A DNA stretch of 64,000 bases from Enhygromyxa salina (lineage in GTDB: Bacteria; Myxococcota_A; Polyangia; Nannocystales; Nannocystaceae). The translations under genes were made by a program, and so were the position numbers. The first letter of the stretch is position 1; every line of letters starts with the position of its first letter. The stretch covers positions 124,001 to 188,000 of the forward strand of contig NZ_PVNL01000135.1 of the NCBI RefSeq assembly GCF_002994635.1. Reading direction: 5' to 3'. A model generated the notes under the pieces. It ran no database searches and had not been told where the DNA came from. It saw nothing but the letters and a program-made list of their open reading frames with translations. Below are positions 17,751-27,293 of this stretch, in pieces.

Positions 17751-19349
17751 ATGTCCACTGCAGCTTCGACCCCTTCGTTCCTTCGTCTCGCGCTCACGCT
17801 GTCGAGCTGTGTCCTGGCGCTGAGCGCCTGCAAGGGTGACAGCGCCGCCGACGGCGAAGGCTCCGAGACCATGGCGACCGCCGGCACCATGGGCGACGGT
17901 GACGGTGACGATCCGTCCGGCGACGGCGACCCCTCCGGCGACGGCGACCCCTCCGGCGATGGCGACGGAGAGCCCGGTTGCGACGAGCCCGGCTGCCCGT
18001 GCTCGGGCGACACCTGCGGGACCGGCTTGGCCTGCATCGAAGGAATGTGCCAGGAGACCGTCTGTGGCGACGGCGAGGTCCAGGGCGACGAAGAGTGCGA
18101 AGACGGCAACGCGATCGACGGCGACGGCTGCGACAACGACTGCACCCTCACCCGCGTCGCCCAGGTCCACGCTGGCATGCACCACAGCTGCGCCCTGATC
18201 GACGGCGGCGCGATCGTCTGTTGGGGTCGCGGCGAGCTCGGCCAGCTCGGCTACGGCAACGACCAGCATGTCGGCGACGATGAGCTCCCCAGCGACGTCG
18301 GCTCGGTCGCGCTGCCCGGCCCCGTCATCAAGCTGGACCTCGGCGGTCACCACAGCTGCGCGATCCTGCAAGACGGCGGGCTGCGCTGCTGGGGCCTCAA
18401 CGACCGCGGCCAGCTTGGCAACGGCACGATCAACAACATCGGCGACGACGAGTCGCTCGCCAACCTTCCGCCGGTCAGCGTACCCCCGGCGATCGACATC
18501 GAAGCGGGCGAGCGCCACACCTGCGCGCGGGTGGGCAACGGCGAGGTCCGCTGCTGGGGCCTCAACGAGCAAGGTCAGCTCGGCTACGCCAATACCTTTG
18601 ACATCGTCCCGGTCAACGAGATGCTGCTCCCCGGCGAGGCGGTCAGCCTGGGCCCGGTCACCTCCAGGCTCGCGATCGGCTTTTGGCACAGCTGCGTCAA
18701 CTTCGTCGACGGCGGGGTCCGCTGCTGGGGCCGCAACGACAACGGCCAGCTCGGCCAGGGCCACCTCGCCAACATCGGCGACGACGAGGCCCCGTCCAGC
18801 GTCGGGCTCGTGCAGATCATCCCGCCCGCGCTGCCGGCCAACACCGAGGTCGTCTCGGTCGCGCTCGGGGGCAACCATGGCTGCGCGCTGCTCGGCGGCG
18901 GCGAGCTGATGTGCTGGGGCGCCAACGGGTCGGGCCAGCTCGGCTACGGCGACCTCAACAACGTCGGCGACGACGACGTCCCGTCCTCGCGCGTGCCCGT
19001 CGACATCGGCGGCCCGGCGGTCCAGGTCACCTGCGGCGCCAACCATACCTGTGCGCGGCGCGACGACGGCGAGGTCCTGTGCTGGGGCGACAACTCCGTC
19101 GGTCAGCTCGGCTACGGCAACACCGACAACGTCGGCGACGACGAGCTGCCCGTGCTCGCTGGCCCCGTCCAGCTCGGCGGCGTGGCCACGCAGCTGTCGG
19201 CCGGCGGCAACCACACCTGCGCGCTGCTCGAGGGCGGCGACGTGCGGTGCTGGGGCCAGAACAACTTCAGTCAGCTCGGGCTCGGCAGCTCGGTGACGGT
19301 CGGCGACAACGAGACGCCGGCCGAGGTGAACCCCGTCTCGATTTTCTGA
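17751..19349 (+). CDS. RCC1-repeat propeller lipoprotein (copy 4)
   Basis: ATG 17751 (context CTACGACATG) gives 532 aa with a clear lipobox LSAC (Cys27), a linker of repeated GDGDPS units, CPCSGDTCGTGLAC, the Cys-rich repeat CGDGEVQGDEECEDGN/GDGCDNDC, then RCC1 blades with CA.L.GG...CWG and GQLGYGN motifs, ending EVNPVSIF. Only ~50 bp separates it from copy 3, so the two may share a transcript. Together with copies 1-3 it forms a four-gene array with the same domain order. Function is probably adhesion or ligand binding at the surface; this is inferred from architecture only. Confidence 0.88.
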   Translation: MSTAASTPSFLRLALTLSSCVLALSACKGDSAADGEGSETMATAGTMGDGDGDDPSGDGDPSGDGDPSGDGDGEPGCDEPGCPCSGDTCGTGLACIEGMCQETVCGDGEVQGDEECEDGNAIDGDGCDNDCTLTRVAQVHAGMHHSCALIDGGAIVCWGRGELGQLGYGNDQHVGDDELPSDVGSVALPGPVIKLDLGGHHSCAILQDGGLRCWGLNDRGQLGNGTINNIGDDESLANLPPVSVPPAIDIEAGERHTCARVGNGEVRCWGLNEQGQLGYANTFDIVPVNEMLLPGEAVSLGPVTSRLAIGFWHSCVNFVDGGVRCWGRNDNGQLGQGHLANIGDDEAPSSVGLVQIIPPALPANTEVVSVALGGNHGCALLGGGELMCWGANGSGQLGYGDLNNVGDDDVPSSRVPVDIGGPAVQVTCGANHTCARRDDGEVLCWGDNSVGQLGYGNTDNVGDDELPVLAGPVQLGGVATQLSAGGNHTCALLEGGDVRCWGQNNFSQLGLGSSVTVGDNETPAEVNPVSIF

Positions 19350-19443
19350 CGTCGTCGCGTCATCCAGCTCGGGCTCGTCGTCAACGGAGCGTACAGCCGC
19401 GTGAGCGCCCACCCTCGGGCGCGTCGCGGCTGGACGAGACGAC

Positions 19444-20271
19444 ATGACGATCAAGACCCACCGTACCCACCCCACCGCACCCACCACCCTTCGAGCCAAC
19501 CCAGCGCTGCGTGCCCTGACCCTGGCGATCGCCACGACCTGCTTCGCCTGCGAGAGCGAGCCCGTCGACGACGCGCCGCCGAGCGCCGAGCTGGTCGTCA
19601 CCCCAGGCGAGACCGAGCTCACCAACCTCGAGGTCGAGGCCGTCCACGAGTACGCCGCCCGAGCCGAGGCCGTGTTCATCGGCGAGGTCACGGGCATCGA
19701 CTACCAGCTGTCGGATCCCGACGAGGACGGGGCCCAGCTGCCGTTCACCGTGATCACCTGGTCCGTCGAAGACGGGATCAAGGGCGTCGCGACCGGCCGC
19801 CAGTACGCAGCTCGGTTCCTCGGAGGACCGGTCCCCGACGGCAAGGTCCTGACCGTCAGCGAGATCCCCGTGTTCGAGCTCGGTGACCGTGATCTGCTGT
19901 TCATCGAGGGCAACGGCGAGCGCGGCTGCCCGCTCGTGGGCGGCAACCAGGGTCGGGTTCAGCTGCTGAGTCAGGGCGACGCTGGCGACGGCGTCTCGCG
20001 GGTCGCCGCGGGCGCGCAGTGGCCAGGCCGGGCCGCGGCCAGCATCCGCGACGCCGGGCTCGGCGGCGGAGAAGCGCAGCCGCTCGACCTCAGCGAGCCG
20101 TTCGTGTTCGAGGGCCCGCGGGTCGCCACCCCCGACGAGCTCGCGGCTGCGCACGCCCGTCACCAGGCCAGGGCGACCGCCATCCAGGCTGCGGCCGGCG
20201 AGACCGAGGCCGATCGCGCCGAGCGTGCCGCGCTCGAGGCCAACCAATTCAACCCGGTGATCGCTCGCTAG
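19444..20271 (+). CDS. secreted or lipid-anchored protein next to a metalloprotease
   Basis: 275 aa. The N-terminus is a signal segment (RALTLAIATTCFAC) with a possible but atypical lipobox at Cys. The body has the order VFIGEVTGIDY, then FTVITWSVEDGIKG, YAARFLGGPVPDG, RDLLFIEGNGERGCPLVGG and NQGRVQLL. This beta-rich pattern recalls netrin/TIMP-like (NTR) modules and is followed by an Ala/Glu-rich helical tail. It lies 57 bp upstream of a matrixin-like metalloprotease on the same strand. I infer that it could be an inhibitor, chaperone or partner of that enzyme; the family identity is not established. Confidence 0.65.
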   Translation: MTIKTHRTHPTAPTTLRANPALRALTLAIATTCFACESEPVDDAPPSAELVVTPGETELTNLEVEAVHEYAARAEAVFIGEVTGIDYQLSDPDEDGAQLPFTVITWSVEDGIKGVATGRQYAARFLGGPVPDGKVLTVSEIPVFELGDRDLLFIEGNGERGCPLVGGNQGRVQLLSQGDAGDGVSRVAAGAQWPGRAAASIRDAGLGGGEAQPLDLSEPFVFEGPRVATPDELAAAHARHQARATAIQAAAGETEADRAERAALEANQFNPVIAR

Positions 20272-20328
20272 CCGCCGCCTCGCCCACCACCACCCGACAC
20301 CTGAACCCCACAGACACGAGCTTTCATC

Positions 20329-21432
20329 ATGCGCACCACCTTCATCTCCATCACCCTCGCCGGCGCCGCGACCACGATCACCGCGCTCGGCATGCTCCAC
20401 GCGTCGACGCCGGCCCACGCCTACAACCTCAACAACGCGCGGTCGGGCAGCTCCACGACCATGTACCTCGATCCCGCGGTCCAAGGCGCGATGCCCAGCC
20501 ACTATACGGCGCTGCACAACGCCGCCGCCAAGCTCAACGCGAACCCGTCGAACATGCGGTTCTCGCTGGTCAACGACAACGACGCCGTGGTCGCCAACAA
20601 CAACGGTGAGTCCGAGGTCGCGTTCACGAGTAACAACACCAAGCTGTGCGGCTCGCTCGCGTGCGCGTGGAGCTGGAGCTCGGGCGGCACCCTCGTCGAG
20701 TCCGACGTCTACTTCGACATCGACTACGACTGGACCACCACCGACGCCAAGGCCGACAGCGTGGCCTACACTGGCAGCGGCTATCGTCCGCTGCTCAACA
20801 CCGCCCTGCACGAGTTCAGCCACGCGCTCGGCCTCGGCCACGAGGGCGACGTGTTCAACGTGCTCGGCAACGCCTGGAACGTGGTCAGCACCAACGGCGC
20901 CTCGACCGAGAGCGTGATCAGCGAGGACGTCAGCAACGGGCTGATCGCCCACTACGGCCAGCGACCCAGCGTCAACGAGGATCTCTCGCTCTACCACTGG
21001 GAGTGGAGCGCCAACATCAACGGCTACTCGCGCCACGCCCGGACCCCGATCACCGGACCGAGCGGCGCCGCGCTGAGCTCGGCGCCGGAGTCGAATCCCT
21101 CGCTCAATGAGCCGGCCTACTACGTGAGCTCGGGCCAGACCCTCGAGGTCACCCAGACCGCTGAGAACCGCGGGACCACCCAGCTCGTGACGATCAAGTG
21201 GTACCTGTCGACCAACTCGACGATCACCACCTCCGACACCGTGCTCGCGACCTCCGCGCTCAACAAGGGACGCAACGGTCCGTTCACCTGGACCCGGAGC
21301 CTGTCGCTGCCCGGTGGGCTCGTCGCGGGGACCCGCTACTGGGTCGGGGCGATCATCGACAGTGAAGGCGTGCTCGCCGAGCAGAACGAGATCAACAACG
21401 CGATGTACGTGGCCGAGGTCGTGATCCAGTAG
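20329..21432 (+). CDS. secreted matrixin-like zinc metalloprotease with CARDB-like domain
   Basis: 367 aa with a signal peptide probably cleaved after TPAHA (about residue 31). The catalytic domain carries the metzincin zinc motif HEFSHALGLGH (residues 161-171). The region where a Met-turn is expected reads NVLGNAW, with Leu where Met is usual. A C-terminal beta domain (about 250-367: SSGQTLEVTQTAENRGTTQ ... EQNEINNAM) looks like CARDB, an adhesion-like module often attached to secreted proteases. The Cys pair LCGSLAC may form a disulfide. It should act outside the cell in protein degradation, fitting a predatory lifestyle. It probably forms a unit with the upstream gene. Confidence 0.85.
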   Translation: MRTTFISITLAGAATTITALGMLHASTPAHAYNLNNARSGSSTTMYLDPAVQGAMPSHYTALHNAAAKLNANPSNMRFSLVNDNDAVVANNNGESEVAFTSNNTKLCGSLACAWSWSSGGTLVESDVYFDIDYDWTTTDAKADSVAYTGSGYRPLLNTALHEFSHALGLGHEGDVFNVLGNAWNVVSTNGASTESVISEDVSNGLIAHYGQRPSVNEDLSLYHWEWSANINGYSRHARTPITGPSGAALSSAPESNPSLNEPAYYVSSGQTLEVTQTAENRGTTQLVTIKWYLSTNSTITTSDTVLATSALNKGRNGPFTWTRSLSLPGGLVAGTRYWVGAIIDSEGVLAEQNEINNAMYVAEVVIQ

Positions 21433-21650
21433 GCGCGCACAGGCTGCTACAAGTCGGCCGCGGGTCGAGCTCAGGCGGCGCTGCCGAGCTCGCGCGCGCT
21501 CGCCTGCCCGGCGCCAGACGCCACCGAAGCCGCGCCGTCTTTGCCCACTGGCGCCGGAGCTGACCAAACCGCCGCAGTTGTGCTCAGCGCCGCAAAGATC
21601 GCGGCTTTGATCCGTGGCTCGGCGGTAGGACGCGGCGCAGGCTCTTCGGT

Positions 21651-22046
21651 ATGAGCGACAACTCGAAGGGCAAGGTCGTCGGCTATTGGATCACCACCGC
21701 AATCCTGGCGGTGCTCCTCCTGGCTGCCGGCTTCATGGATCTCATGGGACAGCCCGAGGTGACCGAGTCATTGCAGCGGCTGGGCTACCCGATGTATCTC
21801 GCGGCGCTGCTCGGGACTGTCAAGTTGCTGGCCGCGATCGCCATCTTGGCGCCGAACTACGCGCGGCTCAAAGAGTGGGCCTACGCGGGTGTCGTGTTCA
21901 TCATGACCGGGGCGATCTACTCGCACATCCGCATGGACGAGGCCGAGCAGACGCTCATGCCCATGTTGCTGCTCTTGCTCGCGTTTGGGTCGTGGTACCT
22001 GCGGCCCCCGAGCCGCAAGCTCCCCGACCTGATCCCAATCAAGTGA
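21651..22046 (+). CDS. DoxX-like small integral membrane protein
   Basis: 131 aa with four predicted transmembrane helices: residues ~11-30 (YWITTAILAVLLLAAGF), ~46-66 (MYLAALLGTVKLLAAIAI), ~76-92 (AYAGVVFIMTGAIYSHI) and ~101-116 (LMPMLLLLLAFGSWYL). The pattern G(F/Y)MD, then LGYP.YLA..LG..K, matches the DoxX_2 family. Its members are of unclear role, some linked to redox or sulfur metabolism. It is a single-gene unit that converges with ettA over a strong bidirectional hairpin. Confidence 0.8.
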   Translation: MSDNSKGKVVGYWITTAILAVLLLAAGFMDLMGQPEVTESLQRLGYPMYLAALLGTVKLLAAIAILAPNYARLKEWAYAGVVFIMTGAIYSHIRMDEAEQTLMPMLLLLLAFGSWYLRPPSRKLPDLIPIK

Positions 22047-22073
22047 TTGGAGCAGATCAGAGACACTCACGAT

Positions 22074-22100
22074 GCGGGGGTCTGACGACCCCCGCTAATT

Positions 22101-22104
<4 letters not shown>
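22074..22104. terminator. bidirectional terminator between the DoxX-like gene and ettA
   Basis: A perfect 9-bp stem, GCGGGGGTC paired with GACCCCCGC, with a TGAC tetraloop is followed by TAATTTTAG on the plus strand. It sits between two converging genes, with the ettA stop just inside its far edge. Confidence 0.8.
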
Positions 22105-23783
<1,679 letters not shown>

Positions 23784-23920
23784 GGCGCGCGGATGATACT
23801 CGCTCGACCTGCCCGAGGGGACCCCGGGGCGCGGCGGGTCGCGGTGATCGTACACACCGTTTCGGTGCGGACCTGCGCCAACACGCCACCGTGACGAGGC
23901 GCCCTGATAGCCTTTGGCGC

Positions 23921-25582
23921 ATGAATCGAAGCTACCTTGCCTTTCCGTTCTCCCTGGGTCTGGTCGTCGCGCTGTCGTGCGGCGGCGACGACTTGCCCGG
24001 CGCGTCTGCGGGCAGCGGCGGGACCGACACCGACACCGGCGGCCTGTGCCTGGTCGGGTCCCAGGGCTGTGGGTGCACCTCTGGCGGCGCCTGCGATCCC
24101 GGCCTGATGTGTGAGATGGGCAGCTGCGTGCCCCTGGATCCGCTCGGCGACGGCGACGGTGATCCCGCCGACACGGGCGAGGACTCGAACTCCGGGGATG
24201 GCGACGGCGATCCCGGCGACGGCGACGGCGACGGCGACGGCGATCCGCTGCCCAACTGCGGTGACACCGTCATCGACTACGCCGACGGCGAGCAGTGCGA
24301 CGACGGCAACGCCGACGACGGCGACGGCTGCTCGGCCACCTGCCAGGTCGAGGTCGGCGGCAACTGTGGCGACGGCAACCTCGAGGGCGGCAACGCCGAG
24401 GAGTGCGACGACGGCAACACCCAAGCCGGCGACGGCTGCTCGGCCAACTGTCAGCTCGAGCCGCTCGGCCAGACCTGCGGCGACGACATGCTCGACCCGA
24501 GCGAGGTCTGCGACGACGGCAACCTGGCAAACGGTGACAGCTGCAACCCGACCTGCAACCTGGGCAACACCACCAGCTTGTTCGCGGGCGGCGTCGGAGC
24601 CCCCGGCTTGCTCGATGGCGTCGGCGCGAGCGCCCGGTTTGGCGACGTCGCCAACCTCGCGATCAGCAACGACAAGCTGTGGGTCAGCGACGGCGCCAAC
24701 AACTGCATTCGCCAGATCGACATCGTGTCGGGCGCGGTCACGACGATCGCGGGCGACGGCGCGGGCGGAAACTCGGGTGACCTCGACTCGGCGGTCGGAC
24801 TCAGCGCGCGGTTTGGCGGACCCGGAGCGATCACCACCGACGGGACCACGCTGTGGGTCGCCGACGGGGCCAACCGCAAGATCAAGGCCGTCAACCTGAC
24901 CCCGCCCTACGCGGTCACCACCGTGGCAGGGACCGGCAACCAGGCCAACGTCGACGGGGTCGGGCTCGCGGCCGAGTTCTTCGAGCTGCGCGCGCTGACC
25001 TACTACGCCGGGCATGTGTACCTGCTCGACGGCACGGTCGCGGTGCTGCGCAGCTTCGACGTGCAGTCCGGCGCGGTCACGACGATCGCCGGCCAGCCCA
25101 ACAACCCGGGGATCGCCGACGGCGTCGGCAACCAGGCCCAGTTCCTGAGCCCCCGCTATATCGCCTCGGACAACAGCGGGATGCTGTATATCGCCGACAC
25201 CAACGGCTATCACATCCGCAGCTACAACGTCGGCACCGCGTACGTCGGGACCTTCGCGGGCAACGGCATGCCTGGCTACGCCGACGGCGTCGGGCAAAAC
25301 GCGTCGATCCACCGCCCGCGCGGGATGACCTCGGATGGGACCAGCATCTATTTCACCGAGTTCGACCAGCACACGATCCGCCAGGGCGTGCTCGCGTCTG
25401 GGTCGATCACCACGTTGGTCGGGCAGCACTGCGACGGCGCGATGAACTGCCCGCCCGGCTACGCCGAGGGCGTCGGGACCCAAGCCCGGCTCGGCAGCCC
25501 GTTCGACGTGGTGTTTCACTACCCGTCCAACTCGCTGTTTTTCTTCGACGGCGCCAACAACGTGGTCCGCCGGGTTCAGTAG
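23921..25582 (+). CDS. NHL-propeller lipoprotein with three Cys-rich repeats
   Basis: ATG 23921 gives 553 aa. The signal ends VVALSC (Cys20). CGCTSGGACDPGLMC is followed by a long GDGDGDP linker, then three Myxococcus-type Cys-rich repeats in a row (CGDTVIDYADGEQCDDGN; CGDGNLEGGNAEECDDGN; CGDDMLDPSEVCDDGN, each followed by GDGC or GDSC...C). The rest is an NHL-like beta-propeller with repeated units of the form AGDG..G..DG.G..ARF, GV.TTIAG and LWV(S/A)DGAN..IR. This is a surface-exposed binding propeller, with the same signal-linker-Cys-propeller design as the RCC1 genes but a different propeller family. Confidence 0.88.
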   Translation: MNRSYLAFPFSLGLVVALSCGGDDLPGASAGSGGTDTDTGGLCLVGSQGCGCTSGGACDPGLMCEMGSCVPLDPLGDGDGDPADTGEDSNSGDGDGDPGDGDGDGDGDPLPNCGDTVIDYADGEQCDDGNADDGDGCSATCQVEVGGNCGDGNLEGGNAEECDDGNTQAGDGCSANCQLEPLGQTCGDDMLDPSEVCDDGNLANGDSCNPTCNLGNTTSLFAGGVGAPGLLDGVGASARFGDVANLAISNDKLWVSDGANNCIRQIDIVSGAVTTIAGDGAGGNSGDLDSAVGLSARFGGPGAITTDGTTLWVADGANRKIKAVNLTPPYAVTTVAGTGNQANVDGVGLAAEFFELRALTYYAGHVYLLDGTVAVLRSFDVQSGAVTTIAGQPNNPGIADGVGNQAQFLSPRYIASDNSGMLYIADTNGYHIRSYNVGTAYVGTFAGNGMPGYADGVGQNASIHRPRGMTSDGTSIYFTEFDQHTIRQGVLASGSITTLVGQHCDGAMNCPPGYAEGVGTQARLGSPFDVVFHYPSNSLFFFDGANNVVRRVQ

Positions 25583-25630
25583 CGACCGCGTGGCCTCGGG
25601 CGCCGCGCTGGCCTACAGTTGAGGGCCGCG

Positions 25631-26407
25631 ATGCCCGAGCCGCACCAACCCAAGCAACCACGTCCTTTCCTGCGGGGGTTTCGTTTGGCCCTCGAGGGCA
25701 TGAAGCTCGCGCTCCACAGCTCGGAGATCGGCACGGCCTACCTCAAGCTCGCGGGGGCGGTGTTCCTGCTCGCCTTGGTGATCAGCTCGGGGTCGATCTG
25801 GGCGCTGTGGGCAAACACGGCGCCGAGCCCCGACGCGAGCGTGTGGATCGCAGTCGGGCTGTGGGCGCTGCGCATCGTCGGTTCGCTGGTCGCGCTCCTG
25901 GTCGGGCCGCTGCTGGCGATCTTCACGGTCAACATCGTGTTTCCGATGTTCAACAAGGGCGTGTTCCTGGCGGGGCTGCGCACAATCGATCCAGAGCGCG
26001 CGGCGGCGCTGGGGGCCAAGCCTGGGATGCCGCTTGGACCTTCGATCGGCATTGCGATCTGGCGGCTGATCAAATTTGTGACGCTGAGTCTGTGCTGCCT
26101 GCTGGTCGGGCTGATCCCGGTGGTCGGCACGATCGCCGGCACGGTCGGTCAGGCGTGGTTGACCGCGCGCACCGTCGCGTGGGAGCTGCTCGATCCCTAC
26201 TTTGACTGCCTGGACATTCGCCACGCCGAGCAGCAGGTGTTCGTGCGGCGGCACCAGGACGCGCTGCTTGGGTTTGGGCTGCCGATCTCGCTGATGCTGG
26301 CGGTCCCGATTGTCGGGCCGCTGCTGTTTGGGCTGGCGCAGGTGGCTGGGGCCATGTTCGTGGCGCGGGAGCTGCCTGTCGATCCGCGCGAACGCCGGCC
26401 TGCGTGA
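25631..26407 (+). CDS. EI24/CysZ-like multi-pass membrane protein
   Basis: 258 aa from ATG 25631. A basic N-terminus (GFRLALEGMKLALHS) leads into about six hydrophobic segments: ~38-60, ~70-95, ~98-115, ~155-180, ~215-235 and ~238-250. The motif GF...L.G......... and the C-terminal YFDCLDIRHAEQQVFVRRH (a YxD..L.R...F....) are those of the EI24/CysZ family. CysZ proteins are sulfate transporters in enteric bacteria; the function in myxobacteria is not established. The last 15 codons recur, diverged, at 28959-29003, on the far side of the nuclease module. Confidence 0.75.
   Translation: MPEPHQPKQPRPFLRGFRLALEGMKLALHSSEIGTAYLKLAGAVFLLALVISSGSIWALWANTAPSPDASVWIAVGLWALRIVGSLVALLVGPLLAIFTVNIVFPMFNKGVFLAGLRTIDPERAAALGAKPGMPLGPSIGIAIWRLIKFVTLSLCCLLVGLIPVVGTIAGTVGQAWLTARTVAWELLDPYFDCLDIRHAEQQVFVRRHQDALLGFGLPISLMLAVPIVGPLLFGLAQVAGAMFVARELPVDPRERRPA
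26351..26395 (+). repeat. left copy of a 45-bp diverged direct repeat (3' end of the EI24 gene)
   Basis: This is the 3' end of the EI24-like gene, encoding AMFVARELPVDPRER. It matches 28959-29003 at 39 of 45 positions by direct alignment. The two copies bracket the ATPase/HNH module. Confidence 0.75.
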
Positions 26408-26417
26408 GCACCTGCAG

Positions 26418-26576
26418 GTGCGCGGGCGCGTCGAGTTCGGCCTTGGCGGACGCGTCGAGGTGCACATGCCCATGCGCAGCGTCGACATGCAGCTGCGCCG
26501 AGCCGGGCTAGACGCGGATCCCGGCTGGTTGGCGTGGATCGAGGCCGAGCTGCGCTTCGTGTTCGCGCCCCGGTGA
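26418..26576 (+). CDS. possible small protein after the EI24 gene
   Basis: A plus-strand frame overlapping and following the EI24 stop reads GRVEFGLGGRVEVHMPM and RAGLDADPGWLAWIEAELRF, ending FVFAPR at 26576, with the high third-position GC expected of coding DNA. The start is uncertain: GTG 26418 is chosen, but the frame is open back into the EI24 gene, and no ribosome binding site is clear. It may be a small gene or the tail of a frameshifted one. Confidence 0.35.
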   Translation: MRGRVEFGLGGRVEVHMPMRSVDMQLRRAGLDADPGWLAWIEAELRFVFAPR

Positions 26577-26651
26577 GGGCGAAGCGTGGTGAGCGAGCGT
26601 CATGAATCGTTGCGTGCTCTTCCCGTGCTCGACCACCCGCACATGCTTGTC

Positions 26652-27293
26652 CTAGCGGTGACGCTTCTTCTTGACCACGGTCTTCTTCTTGGCCACGGTC
26701 TCCTTCTTGGGTGCCTTGCGGCCCGACCCGGACTCCTGCTTCTCGAGCGCCGCCGCGAGCAGCGGCGCAAAATCATACAGACCCTCCAGCGTGACGCGCC
26801 CTTGCTCGTACTGTTCGAGCCAGGCACGGCGCTGTCGGATCACCCGCTCATCGTGAGTGATGGGGAGGCGTTTGAGCGTCGACTGAACGAGCGCCTGCTT
26901 GTCCGGCGGGACCTTGTCCGACGCGACCAACTGCAGGGACGGTAACGACACCTCAAACCATCCTTCCTCCACGTCATAGGGATCGAGGATGTCGACGTGG
27001 GCCTTCTTGCTCGCGTTGATCCACTGCGACGCGTATCGGAGGTTGTCCCACTCGTAGAGGTTGCTGCGGTCCCGACTCTGGGGTGCGAAGTGGTCAACGG
27101 TTCCGCACAGGTCCCACATCGCCGTGTAGCCGCAGCGCGTGGAGAAGGCGTCGCACAGCTGGGGCGTGACCTTACGCCAATACGAAGGCGGCCTGGTCTT
27201 CGGGTTCGCGTCCGAGGCCAACCAACGCTGACCGGGCTGGCGAACATCTTTGTCGAAGGTCCGTGGCTCTTTGGGGCGCGGCACGGGGATCAT
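26652..27293 (-). CDS. ptuB: HNH endonuclease of a Septu-like module (PtuB-like)
   Basis: 213 aa, with the start overlapping the ATPase stop by 4 nt (ATGA). The HNH core is visible: Cys54 and Cys63 (RCGYTAMWDLC), TVDHFAPQ with Asp67-His68, and EWDNLRYASQWINASK with Asn84 and Asn93. In PtuB-type nucleases a second Cys pair normally sits in the last part (CxxCN); here that part reads SQWIN, so the second zinc knuckle is missing. The C-terminus is a Lys-rich tail (KKETVAKKKTVVKKKRH). In Septu, the ATPase PtuA assembles with PtuB and the nuclease degrades DNA on phage infection. Symbol by context; no database comparison was made. Confidence 0.72.
   Translation of the reverse strand: MIPVPRPKEPRTFDKDVRQPGQRWLASDANPKTRPPSYWRKVTPQLCDAFSTRCGYTAMWDLCGTVDHFAPQSRDRSNLYEWDNLRYASQWINASKKAHVDILDPYDVEEGWFEVSLPSLQLVASDKVPPDKQALVQSTLKRLPITHDERVIRQRRAWLEQYEQGRVTLEGLYDFAPLLAAALEKQESGSGRKAPKKETVAKKKTVVKKKRHR

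Noticed and set aside
16539..19697. 1052-aa open frame on the minus strand antisense to RCC1 copies 3 and 4
   Set aside because: It is a shadow of RCC1 repeats; it has low-complexity VVADVV-type repeats and no independent motif. The plus-strand genes have lipoboxes and real repeats.
19381..21567. 728-aa minus-strand frame over the protease region
   Set aside because: It is a shadow of two plus-strand genes with clear signal peptides and the HExxHxxGxxH motif.
26418..26576. Small frame after the EI24 gene considered as a second module gene
   Set aside because: It lies on the opposite strand to the ATPase/HNH pair and has no clear start; kept only as a low-confidence gene.
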